NCBI RefSeq assembly: GCF_020921035.1
Contig: NC_063155.1
Location: 8,169,001-8,233,000, forward strand
Direction: 5' to 3'
DNA from: Rhodamnia argentea
Lineage: Eukaryota > Streptophyta > Magnoliopsida > Myrtales > Myrtaceae
Length of the DNA stretch: 64,000 nt
Position numbers and translations under genes: made by a program. The notes under the pieces are model-generated. The model worked only from the letters and a program-made list of their open reading frames with translations. It was not told the origin of the DNA and made no database searches. Below, piece after piece: positions 47,646 through 59,459 of the stretch. The first letter of the stretch is position 1. The number at the start of each line of letters is the position of its first letter.

Positions 47646-47756
47646 AATCAGTACGCAGCCCAAAACCAGACAGATCAACTGACATGACAATGTGCGCGAT
47701 GCACCGTCAAAATTGACCTAACAATTTCCATCGCTTCAATGACTGTGTAGCTGCTG

Positions 47757-47935
47757 TTGTGTTTGATAGAATGCCTCAGAGAGAGAGAGAACCGGGAAAC
47801 GGTGGGACTGGGTTTGGGTCAGGATTCAAGCTGTGTTAGGGGATTTGTGTCGATGAAGCTCCATGGGCAATGGACATATAAAAGAGAAGATCAAGAAAGG
47901 TGCCAACAGAGATCGAGAAAGATGACAAAAGAGCA
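47757..47935. repeat. Copy of the CML promoter region
   Basis: TGTGTTTGATAGAATGCC and later GAGAAGATCAAGAAAGG are shared with 34080-34240, upstream of the CML ATG. The TATA-bearing part (GACATATAAAAGAG) is also recognisable. Even the GCGATGGAA around the CML start has a counterpart near 47730. Confidence 0.65.
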
Positions 47936-48769
47936 ACGTTTACACTTTTGGTGGCCGGCAATGGTTTTTCTGGGAAAATGCCCGGTGATGTGATTCGAAT
48001 TTATATTTTCGCCGGATCCTGTCAATTATTTTAAAAGTTCAACTGATTAGATGAATATAATTGAATGTTCTAAAACTATGTTCACGTGCATAATCGAAAA
48101 TAAGAGCTTAGAAATATTTGAATTTAAGACTTTCTATTACGATACAATATAAAATTTTGCGAGATCATTGATAACCGACATACGAGTTTAAATTTCTAAA
48201 GAAGACGTAGTTTAATATTTAAATGTTCTAACAAAAGGTTCATTTCCCTTGTCGAAATCATATCAGCATTTAAGAAATTGCTTGGAAAGAGACGTGTGTA
48301 AAGTAATTGGTTTGTTGACTGAATTTTCCTTGACGGAGGGGTTAAAAAGAGATTTAAACTTGACAAATAATTTGCAAGAAATTGATCACCACTCCTAATA
48401 TATAGCGCATGATTTTGAAACATTTGAATCGAGGGATGATGATCCAAAAAATCACAATCTTATCGTATCGCAGTCAATTTAGTCTTAAACTTTCTAATTT
48501 GACCAATTTAATTCTCAACGTTTTGATAATTTTTCAATATAGTCAATCTAGCCAATTGCGGATGAAAATCACGTTATAAGCTACCTTTAGTGTTTTCACT
48601 TATTACCAAATACCACAAAATCAATTTTTTTTTTTTCAACTTGTTTTCAGCAGAAATAAACACCAGAGAAATACTTTCTATTATCGGATTTCCAAAGAAT
48701 GTTTTCTAAGCGTAGGATGTTTCATATTCAAATATTACGTGTGTAGCTAGGGCTGGCCACAAGGCCGTG

Positions 48770-48890
48770 CCAAGGCAGGCCTGTCCCCACCTCCTCCTCC
48801 GGCCTTGGCCCGCTCAACTTGTACACATAGTCCGTCGCCGTCTCTTCCTCAGAGACCAGGCGGTAAGGCGCCTTATTCTGGATTTGGCGT
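48770..48890 (-). pseudogene. HSP20-like fragment C
   Basis: The minus strand reads YRLVSEEETATDYVYKLSGP, the N-terminal strand of the same domain as copy D. Only about 40 codons remain. It pairs with fragment E in the second Z segment. Confidence 0.6.
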
Positions 48891-49084
48891 CCAAAGTTTA
48901 CAACAAACGATGATATAACGGCACAATAATCACAAAAACCAACGTCATTAATAGTGAAATTATCAGGTTAAACCGATTCAAGACAGTACTTATTTGGGAA
49001 GACAGAAGTTCCGGATACCACAAAGCAGATGAATCGTTCGAACACTTTAGCCATGCTACTATATGACACTTTGCTAAAACCAAT

Positions 49085-49453
49085 TTAACTAGAAACCCCA
49101 ACGCGGACCGTTTTGAACCATATGGACACCAAGTCCGCGTACTCATACCACTTCCGAGGCCCGTGCCTCTTCGGGATCACGACGGTGAGCACCCCGTCTG
49201 CGCTCAGAGAAGCCGTGGCCTTTCTCACCCTCATCTTGCTGTTCCTCCGCAGCTTCACCTTGATGGTCTCGTCCCCTCGGCCGATTAACCACAAGGCACG
49301 GCCCCGCCGGATCTCCACCCTCACCTGATCCGCCATCAGCTGCGGCTTGTCCATTTTGTACACATAGGCCTCCTCCGTCTCTTCCTCGGTGACCAGGTTG
49401 TACTGCCTGGGGTCCGGCCCGCCCAGGGCGTTGCAAGGGTGGACGAAATCCAT
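49085..49453 (-). CDS. HSP20-like protein, copy D, 122 aa, open
   Basis: An open frame covering a near-complete alpha-crystallin domain: EEETEEAYVYKMDKPQLMAD (beta 2-3), VRVEIRRGRALWLIGRGDE, KATASLSADGVLTVVIPK and the tail WYEYADLVSIWFKTVRVGVSS. Organelle-type small heat-shock proteins have the same strand order but a longer N-terminus with a transit peptide, which is missing. A CGTGTAG|C acceptor-like site precedes the ATG, and GTGAGT near 49555 could be a donor, so a first exon may exist upstream in the GC-rich block. Partner copy F is also open with the same end. Whether it is expressed is unknown. Confidence 0.5.
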   Translation of the reverse strand: MDFVHPCNALGGPDPRQYNLVTEEETEEAYVYKMDKPQLMADQVRVEIRRGRALWLIGRGDETIKVKLRRNSKMRVRKATASLSADGVLTVVIPKRHGPRKWYEYADLVSIWFKTVRVGVSS

Positions 49454-49514
49454 ACAGCAGGGCTACACGGGACAAGAGAAACGCATAATGATTTGAGTAA
49501 ATTTTTTTCTTTGC

Positions 49515-49560
49515 AGAAATCAGGGATAGACTGAATATTCTCATTGCGCCCATCATGTAC
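49515..49560 (-). pseudogene. Short NRP/SET scrap upstream of copy D
   Basis: On the minus strand the bases read RNENIQSIPDFC, close to the RNEIIQSIPDFW of plant NRP proteins. It is only about a dozen codons and lies where a leader intron of copy D would be. The same scrap lies at 62780-62825. Confidence 0.5.
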
Positions 49561-49569
49561 TCACTAAAT

Positions 49570-50030
49570 TTCCTAATTCGTTCCACGTTTGGTCTCTTCC
49601 CACAGGGGTCACTGGCCCCTAGGCAAGAAGCGGCGGGGGTCGCCGGCCCCTGGGCTAGAGCCGATGGGCCGACGAAACCCACCGGTCCCCGGGCAAGGGC
49701 CACGAATCCCTTACGGCCGATGGCGAGCGGTCGCGACCCTCGCCCTCGCGGGCCACGGCGAAGGGCGTCGCGACCATCGCCCGCCCTCGCCGTGGCCAGA
49801 TCTAGCCATGGCGACCGCTGCCGGCCCAATGAGAACTAGGGCTATGTCTTCAATGTCGGCTGAATGAGTGACAGAAACACCTTACGAGGGCTAATTTCGT
49901 GGCCCTCGCCCAGGGACCCGGGGGGTTCGCCGGCCCCCGCCGGCTCTTGCCTAGGGGCCGGCGACGCCGCCGTTCCTTGCCCAGGGGCCAGCGATCCCCG
50001 CCGACCCTAATCCGGCGGGAGTAGCCAGCC
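49570..50030. repeat. GC-rich low-complexity block
   Basis: Rich in GGCCCCTGGGC and GGGTCGCCGGCCCC words, with long open frames on both strands that are compositional only. The partner is at 62850-63280. It may be the core of an old inverted-repeat element. Confidence 0.6.
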
Positions 50031-50519
50031 TAAAGGGAAGCAAACAAAAAAAATCGATTTTTAAATAAAATTTTTTAAAAAATATTAACGCTTTTTCATT
50101 ACAATTTGACTGCATAAGGGCAATTAAAATCTGCTGTCTAAGTTTCCAAAAGCTGGTTTTTTCCTCCATGACCATTGCAGTGAGCTTCTATCTACATGCT
50201 TGGTGAAATGCGTATCCAACATGAAGCATGATCCTGTACCTCTATAGGCCGCAGATAGAACTGATCCACGGTTGGCTCCGGATCCTCGACGACCCTTTCA
50301 CCTTCTTTCCCTTGTGTCCGGCCATCGCTTCCGGCTCACCCTCTCTTCTACGGCGTGCCTCTGTTTGTGAGTAGGTCAACTAAAGCTCCAGAAATGGCCA
50401 ACGAGCTACTCGATCGCCCGGTAGATCTGTGATCCTCCGACGAAATGCCCGAAGTGCTTCCCCTCTTTTAAAATGAACGAGGGCGTCGGCCGAATGGGAG
50501 CGACTTGGTTTCACAAGTC

Positions 50520-52190
50520 AATGTGGGTCGTCAATGGAATTTCCAGGAAGTTTCTTTCTTTTTTTTTTGGTCCAACAGGAAGTTTCTTTGGTCGGAGGAA
50601 TCTCCAGGAAGTTACGTGGTGATGTTGACGTTGTGGGTTTGGCTTCAAAGTGGGGTTGGAAAGAGTCTTCAACGTTGACCAAAGATTGTGGAAAAAGATA
50701 CTGATTAAGCGTAACATTGAATATTTAGACCCTCAAATGAGTGAAATCAAGTCATAAATAGGACGATACAAATTGATTTATATAATTTGATTATGATCCA
50801 TTTATTACAATGTAAATTTTTTGACCCATACCTTATTCAACACATATTGCTAAAACACTTTCTTATTTAATACAATATATGAAACTCGTTTCTTATAATT
50901 TTTTTAAATTTTATATTACTAAAACATAGTGGACATTTAAAATAAAATAACTCGAATTATTTTAATTTTTAGTTTTATTTTTTGTTTCTATCTTCTAAGT
51001 CCGGTGAGGGTCGGCCGGCGACTCTCGTCGGTCATAGGTGAGGACCAGCCGATCACATCGAAAATTGGAGACCCCTACCGGCCACGGGTAAAGGTGTCAA
51101 AATGGGTTGAAAACCCACTTTCAATCCATATTCAATGAGATGAGTCATAAATGGTTTAGTCAAGTTCTAATAAATGATTCGACGAAAAATAAAAGTTCTA
51201 AGAAATCGATTGTCAATGGGCTTGATTTGTAAGCCTAATTGAATGTGGTTGTAAATAGATTTGTCTTTCAACCCATTAGAACCCATTTAGGTTATCATGA
51301 TTATTTGTTGAGTCAACTCATTCATGATTTGTCATTCTTTTAAATACTTTTTTTTTTTTTTTCCATAATTCGGTAAGGGTTGCTTGTCGCAGAGGAGGCC
51401 CGCGACCCTCGCCAGCTGCCAACGATGGCTTTAACAACCTTGCCTTGGTTGTTAGAGCATCCCTTCCGATTATCAGTAGCAAGGCCCATTCCCCACCTGA
51501 TCTTCATCCTCACATCCTCCTCTGGTTATGGCCCATCCACCTTGAGCAAGCAAAATTACTAATGAAAAACCTTTCAAAAATGTGAATGTGTTTATAAGTG
51601 AACCAACAAAGGTTGTGAAGGGCCTTTTGTTGATTTTGGACATGAAAGTAAATGATAAGATAATTGTGTCTAGGCATGTAAATTGAAGGAAATAAAAAAA
51701 ATTGCATGTATATATATAGAGTGTGATTGATTGAGAGGTCCATCACAAAGAGTGCAATGTCCTTTTTAAAGCTCACAATCGATGATTACAAATGATTATT
51801 GAATTTAAAAAAATAACTTCCTTATCCTATTTTTGGACAAATAACTCGCTAATCATATCTGTTGTTACAAAAAGTTACATTATCCATAATTTTCTATTAT
51901 CTAGTAACACTTTTTTTTCTTTTTACTTATCTATAGGTATTGATAACTTCATCCTAGTGAAGATTCTCATCAACAATTGTTGTTTGTTGTTGATAACTTA
52001 CTTGGCGAGTTGTGACCGTTTATCTCATCGATGACTTTTGTCTTTCATTAAACTCTGCTACTATAGACTAAGTCTGTCACTTATCGAATATAAAAAAAAA
52101 TATTAGTCATTTTTTTTTTGGGTGTCAACAACGTCGTCTCCAACTCACTTTGGGATTCGGCGTTATCGAGTGGGGAGGCCAATGGAACCC
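50520..52190. repeat. Array anchor X, copy 2
   Basis: The counterpart of 38880-40560, with the HSP20 scrap at about 51485-51545. It is cut at its right end by the Ty3 element. Confidence 0.8.
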
Positions 52191-52191
52191 T

Positions 52192-53486
52192 TGTATCATG
52201 GTCCGTTCAATTTTGATAAAAATTCGACCGCGATCCATCCCTCGGATCGATCGACCGATCGATCCTTGGATCATGAGGAAACGTGCCTAAGTGAAGCCAA
52301 AAGTGACCGATGCTATGATCCGGACCGGCCAGCGGATCGACCCGTGATCGAGAATGCACGACCGGCGGATCGTGCGGGACGGCCGGCTGGCCGATCCATG
52401 GACAACCCCTCACGACCGGGTGATCAACCCGCGGATCGTGCGAGGCGGACGGGTGGCCGACCCTTGGGCGACCCCGCACGACCAGGCAATCGACCCGCGG
52501 ATCGTGCAAAGCAACCGGGCGGTCGATCCACAAGTGATCCCGCACGACCGGGTGATCGACCCGCGGATCGTGCGGGGCGGCCAGGTGGCCGAGCGGAGGA
52601 CGACCCTGCACGGCCGGGTGAACGACCCGCGGATCGTGCAGGGCGATCGAGCGGGCGATCGAGTGATCGATCCGCGGATCGATCCTCGGGCTATGCTGAT
52701 CGACCAGGCGATCGATCCACGGATCGAGCGGCTCGATCAGGCGGGCGGTCAGACGACCGGCCCTCGGGCGATCCAAGAGATCATGAGGAACGATGCATAG
52801 GCCGAGCCAGGCGGCCGAGCGGGCGAGCGGATGATCGATCGAGCGATCGATCCGCGGATCGATCCATGGGCCACGAACGGCCGGACGATCGATCCACGGA
52901 TCGTGACACTCGATCCCATGAACGACCAGGGGCCGATGCAAGGATCGACCGACGGTCAACCGGGCGATCGACCGGCGCTCGATCAAGAACCGACCACCGT
53001 TCGACTCGGGTGGCCGGGCGGATCGGCCCGCGCCCGACGTGGACTTGCCTGGGGCCCACCGACCCACGTGATCCGGCTGGTTGGTGTGAGTTGGTGAGCG
53101 AGCTGATGTGGGCTGGTGGAGTTGGCAGCTGACATGGATTGAGATGGGCGACACGGGTGATGACTGGAGTGATGCGGGTGACATGAACAGTGACCCGGCA
53201 TGAACAGTGACCGACGAAAAGTAGACGGGATTGGACTTTTTGACCGATCCGTGGGGGCCATTGTGGCCGACCCTTCTATGTATAAATGGGGCATGAACCC
53301 CTTGTAATACACACTCTGATTTTAGAATGAGAAAAAGCTTCTCCTCACTCTCTCTCTCGTCCGGTGCCTCGGGTGTGCGCGTGAGTTGAGCGTGGGTGAG
53401 CGGCGGTTGTGTTGAGGCCGACTCGAGAGTGTGTCTTGAGTGCCGCACGGCGTCGGGGGAACGCAAGATAGAACCGGCCCGTGACA
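52192..53486 (+). repeat. 5' LTR of the chromovirus
   Basis: Contains a GATC-rich minisatellite of about 66-bp units (52390-52680), a TATAAAT at 53281, and a CT-rich leader. Open frames of 336 codons (+) and 426 codons (-) through it follow from the repeat length being a multiple of three. Confidence 0.85.
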
Positions 53487-56400
53487 TTTGGTATCGTAGT
53501 CATTCGATTCTCGGTGAAATGGCGAAAGGCCAAGGGGGCGCAAGTGGTGCTTCTGCTCCCGATCCGACGCACGAGTCGGAGCCATCCGGGGACGATCGTA
53601 CCGGACGGACCCTTGAGCCTACTCCCGCACGAGCTCGGCGCGAACGTGGGGTGTCTAGGGGAATGACGCGGGACATGGAGGCCCGCATGTCCAAGCTCGA
53701 GCAAGCCATGGACGAGCTTCGTGCCGACAAGGGTAGCGAGGAGGAGTCTAGCAACGAGGAGTTGCGGGACCAGGTGCTCGACCTCAAAGACGAGGTGGCC
53801 GAGCTCCGCGGCGAGTTGCCGAGTACTCTCACCACCAAGACGGACGAACATCGAGAAGCCCGGGAAGCCATGATCGCGGCCTTGCGTGCCGAGGTAGCCG
53901 AGCTACGAACCAAGACGGCTGTCTTGGAGATGGCGTGTGCGAGTGGTGGGACGACCATGCACGCCGATCTTCGGATTGAGGTGCCCAAGCCGAAGGAGTT
54001 CCATGGCTCGAGAGTGGCCAAGGATGTGGATAACTTCTTGTACTCAATGAACGAGTACCTGGACATCCGAGGAGAGACGGATGATCTTAGGCGGATAAAA
54101 ACCGCTGCAATGTACTTGCACGGAAACGCCCTACCGTGGTGGCGTAGCCGAAAGGCCGATCGAGAGGCCGAACCGATCGTGACGTGGGAATCCTTCGAGA
54201 CGGAGTTCCGAAAGCAATTCTACCCCGCCTATGCGGAGGAAGAAGCTCGCGACGAGCCGAGGCGCCTCGAGCAAACGGGCAAGATACGTGAGTATATAAG
54301 GAAGTTCCATGAGCCGAAGCTTCAAATACCGCCCCTGTCCGAGAACGAGGCGTACTACCGGTTCATCGGTGGCCTCAAGCCGTGGGTGAAGATGGAGCTC
54401 AAACGGCAGAATACGACGACGCTCGCGACGGCCTTGTGCGTGGCCGAGGGAATCATCGAGTACCGTGGCAACTCGGTGGATAAGCCGGACCCGAAGCCTA
54501 GAGGTGTCAAGACTGCTGGCGGTGGTGATCGAGCCAAGCTACGGCGGTCGATGGCAAACAAGTCGCGACCCACTTACTCGAGGGATCGAGTTGAGTCAAG
54601 TCGGGCGAAGAGCAAAAAGCTTGAGTGCTTTAAGTGCTCCGGCCCTCACTTTGCCCGGGATCGCCCGAACCGGGGTAAGGTGGCGGCCTTGAAGACGATG
54701 GAGAAAGGAAAAGCCGCCGACGAACCACGGGACGAGGGACGACCGAGGGAGGAAGTTCGGCTCGGCTCCCTCAAAATCCCGAGCACTATGAGCGTGCAAG
54801 AAGCAGGCCCATCTAGAGGACTCATGTTCGGCGATGTGGTGGTTGGTGGAACGAAGATGAGTGCGCTCATCGACACCGGTGCCTCCGAATTGTTCATGTC
54901 GGAGGAAGCGGCTAAGAAACTCGACTTGCGGGTTGAGGAAGGAACCGGGTGGCTCAAAACGGTAAACTCGGAGGAAGTCAAGACGACCGGGTTGGCCCGT
55001 GATGTAGAGATTCGACTCGGAGCCTTTCAATGCGGGGACTCGATCGAGGTAATTCCGATGGACGATTACGATCTTGTCATCGGATTGGGATTCCTAGATA
55101 GGATCAAAGCCTTTTCGGTCCCGTGTGTCAACAGCATCTGTGTGCTGGACCCTCGCGGTCGATGTGTGGTCCCGGTTCGGCGTGAGTCCGGGCGGAGCCG
55201 GAAGGCCCTTTCGGCGATGCAGCTGGCGAAGGGAGTTCGTAGGGGCGAGCTGACTCTCTTGGCAACTACGGTGACGGATGATGCTGAACATGTTCGGGAG
55301 CAATGGCCCGACGTAATAGACGAGGTACTAGCCTTGTTCGAAGATGTGATGCCCCCTGAGTTGCCCAAGAAGTTGCCGCCCAAGAGGGAAGTCGACCACG
55401 GGATCGAGCTGGTCCCCGATGCTCGACCCCCGGCCATGGTGCCATATCGCATGGCCCCGCCGGAACTTGAGGAGATGAGGAGACAACTCAAGGAGTTGCT
55501 CGACGCCGGGTATGTTCGACCGTCAAAATCCCCATTCGGCACCCCGGTGCTGTTCCAAAAGAAACATGACGGGTCTCTCCGCATGTGCATCGACTACCGA
55601 GCGTTGAACAAGTTGACGATCAAGAACAAGTACCCCATTCCACTCATCGCAGACTTGTTCGACCAGCTTGGGAGTGCGAGGTGGTTCACCAAGCTGGATT
55701 TGCGGTCGGGATACTACCAAGTGAGGATCGCAGAAGGGGACGAACCAAAGACCGCTTGCGTGACTCGGTATGGCGCCTACGAGTTCCTGGTCAAGCCGTT
55801 CGGCTTGACAAATGCCCCGGCCACATTCTGCACCTTGATGAATAAGGTATTACAGCCGTTCCTTGATCAATTTGTGGTTGTGTACCTAGACGATATTGTG
55901 ATTTATAGCCGAACGCTCGAGGAGCACGTTGAACACCTCAAGCGTGTCTTCCAAGTTCTGAGGGAGAACGAGCTATACGTGAAGAAAGAGAAGTGCGTTT
56001 TCGCTCAAAGGCAAGTCCCATTCTTGGGGCACATCGTTGGAGAAGGACGTGTGCGGATGGACTTGGCCAAGATTCGGGCCATCGTCGAGTGGAAGCCTCC
56101 CACGAAGGTGCCGGAGTTGAGATCCTTTCTCGGGCTGGCGAATTATTATCGTCGGTTCGTTCGTGCCTATTCGGAGATAGCCGTGCCGCTCACGGACATG
56201 CTAAAAAAGAATCGGCCGTGGGAGTGGGCGGCGAAGTGCCAAACGGCATTCGATCGGTTGAAGCGGGCGATGGTTGAAGAACCCGTGTTGGTGCTGCCCG
56301 ACCATGCCAAGGCGTACGAGGTAAAGACCGATGCCTCGCATTTTGCTATTGGTGGTGTAGCGATGCGGGAGGGACACCCGGTAGCCTTCGAGTCCCGAAA

Positions 56401-58177
56401 ATTGGACGACACCGAGCGACGCCATACGATGCAAGAGAAGGAGATGACGGCCGTTGTGCATCGCTTGCGCACTTGGCGTCACTACCTCCCGGGGTCTCGG
56501 TTTGTGGTGCGGACCGACAACGTAGCCACGAGCTACTTTCGGACCCAAAAGAAGTTGAGCCCGAAGCAAGCTCGATGGCAAGACTTTTCGGCGGAGTTCG
56601 ACTATGTGCTCGAGTACAAACCCGGGAAGGCCAACTCGGTGGCCGATGCCCCGAGCCGCAAGGCTGAACTCGCGGCAGTAACAAGCCGGCCGGATTGTCC
56701 ATTGACGGACCGGATCAAGGAAGGGTCGACGCATGATCCGACGGCAAGAGCCATCCTCGGATACACCCGGGCGGGCAAGACAAGGAGATTCTGGTGTGAG
56801 GACGATCTCCTTTACACCAAGGGACGGCGATTATACGTGCCGCTCCATGGGAACCTGAGGCGGGAGATACTTCGTGAGTGCCATGACACGCCGTGGGCGG
56901 GTCATCCGGGGATCCATCGCACGTTGGCGCTCGTGGAGGATCGTTACTTTTGGCCACAACTTCGGGACGACGTCGAAGCTTACGTGAAAACTTGCTTGGT
57001 GTGTCAACAAGACAAGTTGGAGCAACGTTCGCCGGCCGGGTTATTGGAGCCGTTGCCGGTTCCCGAACGTCCTTGGGAGAGCATCTCCATGGACTTTATT
57101 GTGGGACTACCCAAGTCTGAAGGGTGCCAAACGATCATGGTGATCGTTGATCGGTTTTCCAAATACGCGACTTTTGTGCCGGCCACGAAGGATTGTCCTG
57201 CCGGGGAGGCAGCCAAGCTGTTCATGAAGCACATTGTCAAGTATTGGGGCATCCCACGATCGATCGTGAGCGATCGGGATCCTCGGTTCACGGGGAAGTT
57301 TTGGTCCGAGCTGTTCAAGTTGCTTGGGACCGACCTCAAGTTCTCAACAAGTTTACATCCGCAAACCGACGGCCAAACGGAGCGGGTGAACGCCATACTC
57401 GAAGTTTACTTGAGGCACTATGTGAACGCGACCCGCAGTAATTGGGCGAAGCCGATGGACGTGGCCCAATTCTCGCACAACTTGCGACGGAGCGAGTCCA
57501 TCGGCAAGAGCCCCTTCGAGATCGTGATGGGGCAGCAACCGCTCACTCCAAGCACGGTTGCAACGGGCTACAAGGGGAGTAGTCCAGCGGCATACAAGAG
57601 TGCGCAAGAATGGCTGGAACGTGCGGACTTGGCCCGAGCTTGTTTACAACGGGCGGCCGAGCGGATGAAGAAATGGGCGGACAAGAAGCGCCGGCACGTC
57701 GAGTACCAGGTTGGTGATCGCGTGCTTGTAAAAATGCATCAAGTCCTAAGGTATAGGGACATACATAAGGCATTGGTTCGTCGCTACGAGGGGCCGTTCC
57801 CGGTAATCAAGCGGGTCGGACCCGTGGCATACAAGCCGGAGCTGCCGGCCAAACCGAAAGTACATCCGGTGTTCCACGTTTCCATGTTGAAGCCATTCCA
57901 CGAGGATGAAGCTTACCCTAACCGAGGCGAATCATCGCGAGCGCCTCTCGGGGCGAAAACCTCCTATGAGCGGGAGATAGAAAAGATCCTGGCAGATCGG
58001 GTGATCCGGAAGAGGTATCGGGCACCGAGGCGTGAATACTTGATCCATTGGCGAGGTCTCCCGGAGAACGAAGCAAGTTGGGAATCGGAGGAGGCCCTAT
58101 GGCAATTTCGGGAAGAGATCAAGGCATTCCATGAGGAAGAAGGCAACGAGGACGTTGCCCGAATTGGTGCGGGAGAG

Positions 58178-59452
58178 TATCATGGTCCGTTCAATTTTGA
58201 TAAAAATTCGACCGCGATCCATCCCTCGGATCGATCGACCGATCGATCCTTGGATCATAAGGAAACGTGCCTAAGTGAAGCCAAAAGTGACCGATGCTAT
58301 GATCCGGGACAGCCGACGGATCGACCCGTGACCGAGAATGCACGACCGGCGGATCGTGCGGGACGGCCGGCTGGCCGATCCATGGACAACCCCTCACGAC
58401 CGGGTGATCAACCCGCGGATCGTGCGGGGCGGACGGGTGGCCGACCCTTGGGCGACCCTGCACGACCGGGCGATCGACCCGCGGATCGTGCAAAGCGGCC
58501 GGGCGGTCGATCCACGAGTGATCCTGCACGACCGGGTGATCGACCCGCGGATCGTGTAGGGCGGCCAAGTGGCCGAGCGGAGGACGACCACGCACGCCCG
58601 GGTGAACGACCCGCGGATCGTGCAGGGCGATCGAGCGGGCGATCGAGTGATCGATCCGCGGATCGATCCCCGGGCTATGCCGATCGACCGGGCGATCGAT
58701 CCACGGATCGAGCGGCTCGATCGGGCGGGCGGTCGACGACCAGACCCTCGGGCGATCCAAGAGATCATGAGGAACGATGCATAGGCCGAGCTGGGCGGGC
58801 GAGCGGATGATCGATCGAGCGATCGATCCGCGGATCGATCCATGGGCCACGAACGGCCGGACGATCGATCCACGGATCGTGACGCTCGATCCCATGAACG
58901 ACCGGGGGCCGATGCAAGGATCGACCGACGGTCGACCGGGCGATCGACCGGCGACCGACCACCGTTCGACTCGGGCGGCTGGGCGGATCGGCCGGCGACC
59001 GACGTGGACTTGCTCGGGGCCCACCGACCCACGTGATCTCGACCGGTTGGTGTGAGTTGGTGACCGAGCCGATGTGGGTTGGTGGAGTTGGCGGTGACAT
59101 GGATTAAGATGGGCGACCACGGGTGATGATCGGATCGATGCGGGTGACATGAACAGTGACCCGGCATGAACGGTGACCGACGAACAAGAGACGGGATTGG
59201 ACTTTTTGATCGATTCGTGGGGGCCATTGTGGCCGACCCTTCTATGTATAAATGGGGCATGAACCCCTTGTAATACACACTACGATTTTAGAATGAGAAA
59301 AAGCTTCTCCTCACTCTCTCTCTCGTCCGGTGCCTCGGGTGTGCGCGTGAGTTGAGCGTGGGTGAGCGGCGGTTGTGTTGAGGCCGACTCGAGAGTGTGT
59401 CTTGAGTGCCGCACGGCGTCGGGGGAACGCAAGATAGAACCGGCCCGTGACA
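58178..59452 (+). repeat. 3' LTR of the chromovirus
   Basis: Copy of the 5' LTR with the same minisatellite and TATAAAT. The element's long frame runs on into it for about 630 bp. The right flank resumes array segment Y at TTGCGTCTCG. Confidence 0.85.
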
Positions 59453-59459
59453 TTGCGTC

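Larger units (their letters stand above)
48000..50520. repeat. Array segment Z/D, copy 1
   Basis: Aligns through most of its length with 60640-63765 (for example ATAATTGAATGTTCTAAAAC, GAAATTGCTTGGAAAGAGAC, and the HSP20-like C/D against E/F). It contains the GC-rich low-complexity block 49570-50030. Confidence 0.85.
52192..59452 (+). mobile_element. Ty3 chromovirus LTR retrotransposon, looks whole, about 7.26 kb
   Basis: LTRs lie at about 52192-53486 and 58178-59452 (near 1.28 kb each), each with a TATAAAT (53281, 59247). A primer-binding site matching initiator tRNA-Met (TGGTATC) follows the left LTR. One long frame holds, in order, gag (from ATG 53519), zinc knuckle (about 54.63 kb), protease (54.87), reverse transcriptase (55.5-55.9), RNase H (56.3-56.6), integrase (56.9-57.6) and a chromodomain (57.97-58.14). 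The order and chromodomain place it among chromoviruses, perhaps Tekay/Del. By eye the LTRs differ by about 3-4 percent over their first 400 bp, suggesting an age of very roughly 1-2 million years. The flanks TTG/TTG hint at the target duplication; exact ends are uncertain by 2-3 bp. Confidence 0.93.

Noticed and set aside
49143-49829. A 228-codon minus-strand frame over the GC-rich block
   Set aside because: Low-complexity GC-rich translation; part overlaps the HSP20-like copy D in another frame. No domain.
52207-53487. A 426-codon minus-strand frame and a 336-codon plus-strand frame in the left LTR
   Set aside because: Both run through the 66-bp minisatellite, whose length keeps all frames open. 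Composition is repetitive Arg/Asp/Pro, with no domain and mirror copies in the other LTR.
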